Assembly: GCA_031428275.1 (NCBI GenBank)
Contig: JANPPC010000009.1
Location: forward strand, 1 to 64,000
Direction: 5' to 3'
DNA: 64,000 bases
From: Pseudobdellovibrio sp031428275
GTDB taxonomy: Bacteria > Bdellovibrionota > Bdellovibrionia > Bdellovibrionales > Bdellovibrionaceae
A program made the translations under genes and the position numbers. Within the stretch, counting starts at the first letter, position 1, and each line of letters starts with the position of its first letter. The notes under the pieces are model-generated. The model had not been told where the DNA came from, searched no databases, and saw nothing but the letters and a program-made list of their open reading frames with translations. This document shows positions 62,293 through 64,000 of this stretch, in pieces.

Positions 62293-63579
62293 ATGGGAAT
62301 TCTCTCATCACTATGGACAGGCGTAAGCGGTCTACAAGCACAAGGTGAAGGTCTAAGCGTAGTAGCGGACAACATCGCCAATGCAAACACAACGGGTTTC
62401 AAAGCATCACGAGCCGAATTTCATGACATTATGTCAAGAAATTTAAAAGGTATCGATGGCGGTAACCAAATGGGTCGCGGTGTGCGCGTGGGTGCAATCA
62501 ATCCAGTTCTTATTCAAGGTAATATCGATCACACAGATCGCGGCACAGATTTAGCCGTTAGCGGTGATGGATTTTTTCAAGTTAAGGGCACGGAAGGTGT
62601 GAGCTATACTCGTGATGGATCTTTCAAGTTTGATAAAGAAGGATTCTTAACTACAAATAGCGGACAAAAAGTTCAAGGTTATCAAGCAGATGAAAAGGGT
62701 AAAATTGAAACTCGCATGGGTGATCTTCAATTTCCAAGAGCCTTAGTAAATGCTTCGGGAACTAAAGAAATTAAATTAGATCTTAACTTAGATTCACGAG
62801 CTGTTGCAGACGCAAAAAAATTCGATGCAAAAGATCCTTATAAAACCTCAGATTATGCAACTGCGGTTGAAATGTTCGATTCTCAGGGCAATAAACATGT
62901 ATTAAACATGTTCTTCAACAAGGGCCAAGACCGCACATGGACATACCGCGGTATGGTCGACGGTAAAGAAGTTGAAGGCGCAGCTGAAGGTCAAGATTTA
63001 GCGCAAGTGATAGAAGGTAAAGTATCTTTCACTGAAGACGGTAAGTTAAACACACAAGAAGTTACCAACGCAGCATTCAACTTCAAAGGCGGAGCTAAGC
63101 AAGGCCAAGAAATTAAAATGAATTTCGGTGAAGATATCGCTAAAGGCGGTAAAGGTGAAGGCACTAAACAATACGGTAAAGAGTCAGATGTGATCAACTG
63201 GCATCAAGATGGTTACTCGGCAGGTACGGTAACAGGCCTATCCTTCAATGATGAGGGCGTTTTGACGGCAGCTTACTCAAACGGACAAGTTTTAGATTTA
63301 GGACAAGTCGTATTATCAAAGTTTGAAAATCCGGAAGCCCTATTTAAAATGGGTGGCAATTTATTCAAACAATCTCGTGACTCAGGTGAGCCTTCTACTG
63401 GAGCACCTCGCTTATCGGGTCGTGGTTCGGTCATGTCAAAGTCATTAGAGCGTTCAACCGTCGATCTAGCGGCCGAATTCGTAACGATGATCACTGATCA
63501 ACGTGCGTTCCAGGCCAATGCGAAAACAATCACAACTTCAGATGAATTACTTAGCGAAGTCATTCAATTGAAACGATAG
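62293..63579 (+). CDS. flgE: Flagellar hook protein FlgE
   Basis: 428 aa from ATG 62293; an upstream in-frame ATG at 62281 lies in the Shine-Dalgarno GGAGG and is not the start. MGILSSLWTGVSGLQAQGEGLSVVADNIANANTTGFKASRAEF is cut here as the typical FlgE N-terminus; FlgE core DLAVSGDGFF and C-terminus FVTMITDQRAFQANAKTI are present. Most abundant hook subunit. Confidence 0.96.
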   Translation: MGILSSLWTGVSGLQAQGEGLSVVADNIANANTTGFKASRAEFHDIMSRNLKGIDGGNQMGRGVRVGAINPVLIQGNIDHTDRGTDLAVSGDGFFQVKGTEGVSYTRDGSFKFDKEGFLTTNSGQKVQGYQADEKGKIETRMGDLQFPRALVNASGTKEIKLDLNLDSRAVADAKKFDAKDPYKTSDYATAVEMFDSQGNKHVLNMFFNKGQDRTWTYRGMVDGKEVEGAAEGQDLAQVIEGKVSFTEDGKLNTQEVTNAAFNFKGGAKQGQEIKMNFGEDIAKGGKGEGTKQYGKESDVINWHQDGYSAGTVTGLSFNDEGVLTAAYSNGQVLDLGQVVLSKFENPEALFKMGGNLFKQSRDSGEPSTGAPRLSGRGSVMSKSLERSTVDLAAEFVTMITDQRAFQANAKTITTSDELLSEVIQLKR

Positions 63580-63653
63580 TTCTAGCGACTTAGCGCAAGC
63601 TAATTAATGTAAAAGTAGATCTAGCAAAGCAAATAACTCCATCTAGTCGAAGA

Positions 63654-63689
63654 AACCCTGATTACGCAAATGCGTAGTCGGGGTTTTTT
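63654..63689 (+). terminator. Strong intrinsic terminator after flgE
   Basis: AACCCTGATTACGC (63654-63667) pairs with GCGTAGTCGGGGTT (63672-63685), 14 bp with two G-U pairs, followed by a T run. Ends the flagellar transcript. Confidence 0.93.
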
Positions 63690-63728
63690 ATTTGTATCGC
63701 TTAATCAAGACATGCTAAGTTTTTTGCA

Positions 63729-64000
63729 ATGCATCCGATTAAACCCGTATTAGATAAAATTTCTGCCAGCTTCTGCGCTGCTAAATGGCTTCAGGTAACT
63801 ATTCGGTTACAAAACGGATTCACACATTCGTGCCATCACCCTTTTCCGCACAAAATTCCACTAAAAGAGTTAGAAACCAACCCATCAGCACTGCACAACA
63901 CAGAACAAAAAAAGCAAGCTCGTAAAGAAATGCTTGAAGGTAAGAGACCTAGTGAATGTTCGTATTGCTGGAAGGTTGAAGATTTGCCAGGTGATCGCAT
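63729..64000 (+). CDS. Radical-SAM 'twitch' domain protein, 3' end outside window
   Basis: Open from ATG 63729 through the right edge (90 codons seen). FCAAKWLQVTIRLQNG, THSCHHPFPHKI and ECSYCWKVED match the N-terminus of twitch-domain radical SAM proteins, also common in T4-like phages. The first CxxC-like cluster region CSYC is visible; the full CxxxCxxC motif would follow downstream. No strong ribosome-binding site. Confidence 0.65.
   Translation, partial: MHPIKPVLDKISASFCAAKWLQVTIRLQNGFTHSCHHPFPHKIPLKELETNPSALHNTEQKKQARKEMLEGKRPSECSYCWKVEDLPGDR

Noticed and set aside
1..64000. CRISPR arrays, tRNA or rRNA genes, complete prophage
   Set aside because: No regularly spaced repeat-spacer pattern, cloverleaf or rRNA block was seen; the tail-fibre-like genes stand without other phage structural genes.

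Overview
The window looks like the chromosome of a Bdellovibrio-like predatory bacterium (Bdellovibrionota). This is inferred from the mix of genes, not from a marker gene: ALGYTP-repeat fibre proteins and GNVGIGT-type pseudopilin fibres, many secreted lipoproteins, proteases and hydrolases, a sigma-54-driven flagellar cluster with MotE-like and TIGR02530-type proteins, murein-recycling genes, and very tight gene packing with 1-37 nt overlaps. No rRNA, tRNA, CRISPR array or complete prophage was seen.

Layout. 1-4.6 kb: the 3' part of a repeat-rich surface fibre gene, a PA14/LamG-like adhesin whose signal peptide lies one frame away from its body across a perfect 13-bp UUCG hairpin, and a lipoprotein. 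4.6-9.2 kb: a minus-strand group (HNH nuclease, GNAT acetyltransferase, adenosine-deaminase-like enzyme, AmpG) divergent from a SlyD-like FKBP isomerase. 9.3-15.3 kb: accessory genes, among them a HAMP membrane protein fused in frame to a pseudopilin/fibre and a decayed copy of a RAYT-type transposase. 15.5-19.9 kb: a glycine-rich RRM protein, then a tesA-ybbA-ybbP operon whose start codon lies in the loop of an intrinsic-terminator-like hairpin. 19.9-24.7 kb: Sua5, a PlsC-like acyltransferase, and a pabA-pabB-pabC-msrB operon on the minus strand. 24.7-28.8 kb: a possible 35-aa membrane peptide, a trypsin-like lipoprotein coupled to a possible clan-CD (caspase-like) protein, and a divergent acyltransferase/OlsB-like pair. 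28.9-34.7 kb: an M14 carboxypeptidase with an alpha/beta hydrolase, and a HAD - histidine kinase - NtrC-type regulator operon.

34.8-45.4 kb: glmU-glmS (UDP-GlcNAc supply), an MltF-like lytic transglycosylase overlapping glmS tail to tail, thymidine kinase, a two-HKD phospholipase-D-like lipoprotein, trmFO, a DciA-like protein, and an intact RAYT transposase flanked by REP-like direct repeats. 45.4-48.2 kb: an Mla-type lipid transport operon (lipoprotein, mlaE, mlaF, mlaD). 48.3-63.7 kb: a flagellar cluster starting at a well-matched sigma-54 promoter: TPR protein, minimal Fis-type regulator, flgB, flgC, fliE, fliF, fliG, fliH, fliI, fliJ, motE-like, fliK, flgD, a TIGR02530-type protein, flgE and a strong terminator. 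The right edge cuts a radical-SAM 'twitch' protein of a type also found in T4-like phages.

The least ordinary items are (i) the HAMP-pseudopilin-fibre fusion, whose topology would let prepilin peptidase split it in two, (ii) the start-codon/terminator hairpin with three helically spaced TGC-n2/3-GCA repeats after the RRM gene, (iii) the out-of-frame adhesin signal peptide over a 13-bp hairpin, and (iv) the sigma-54 promoter that would give an almost leaderless first flagellar mRNA.
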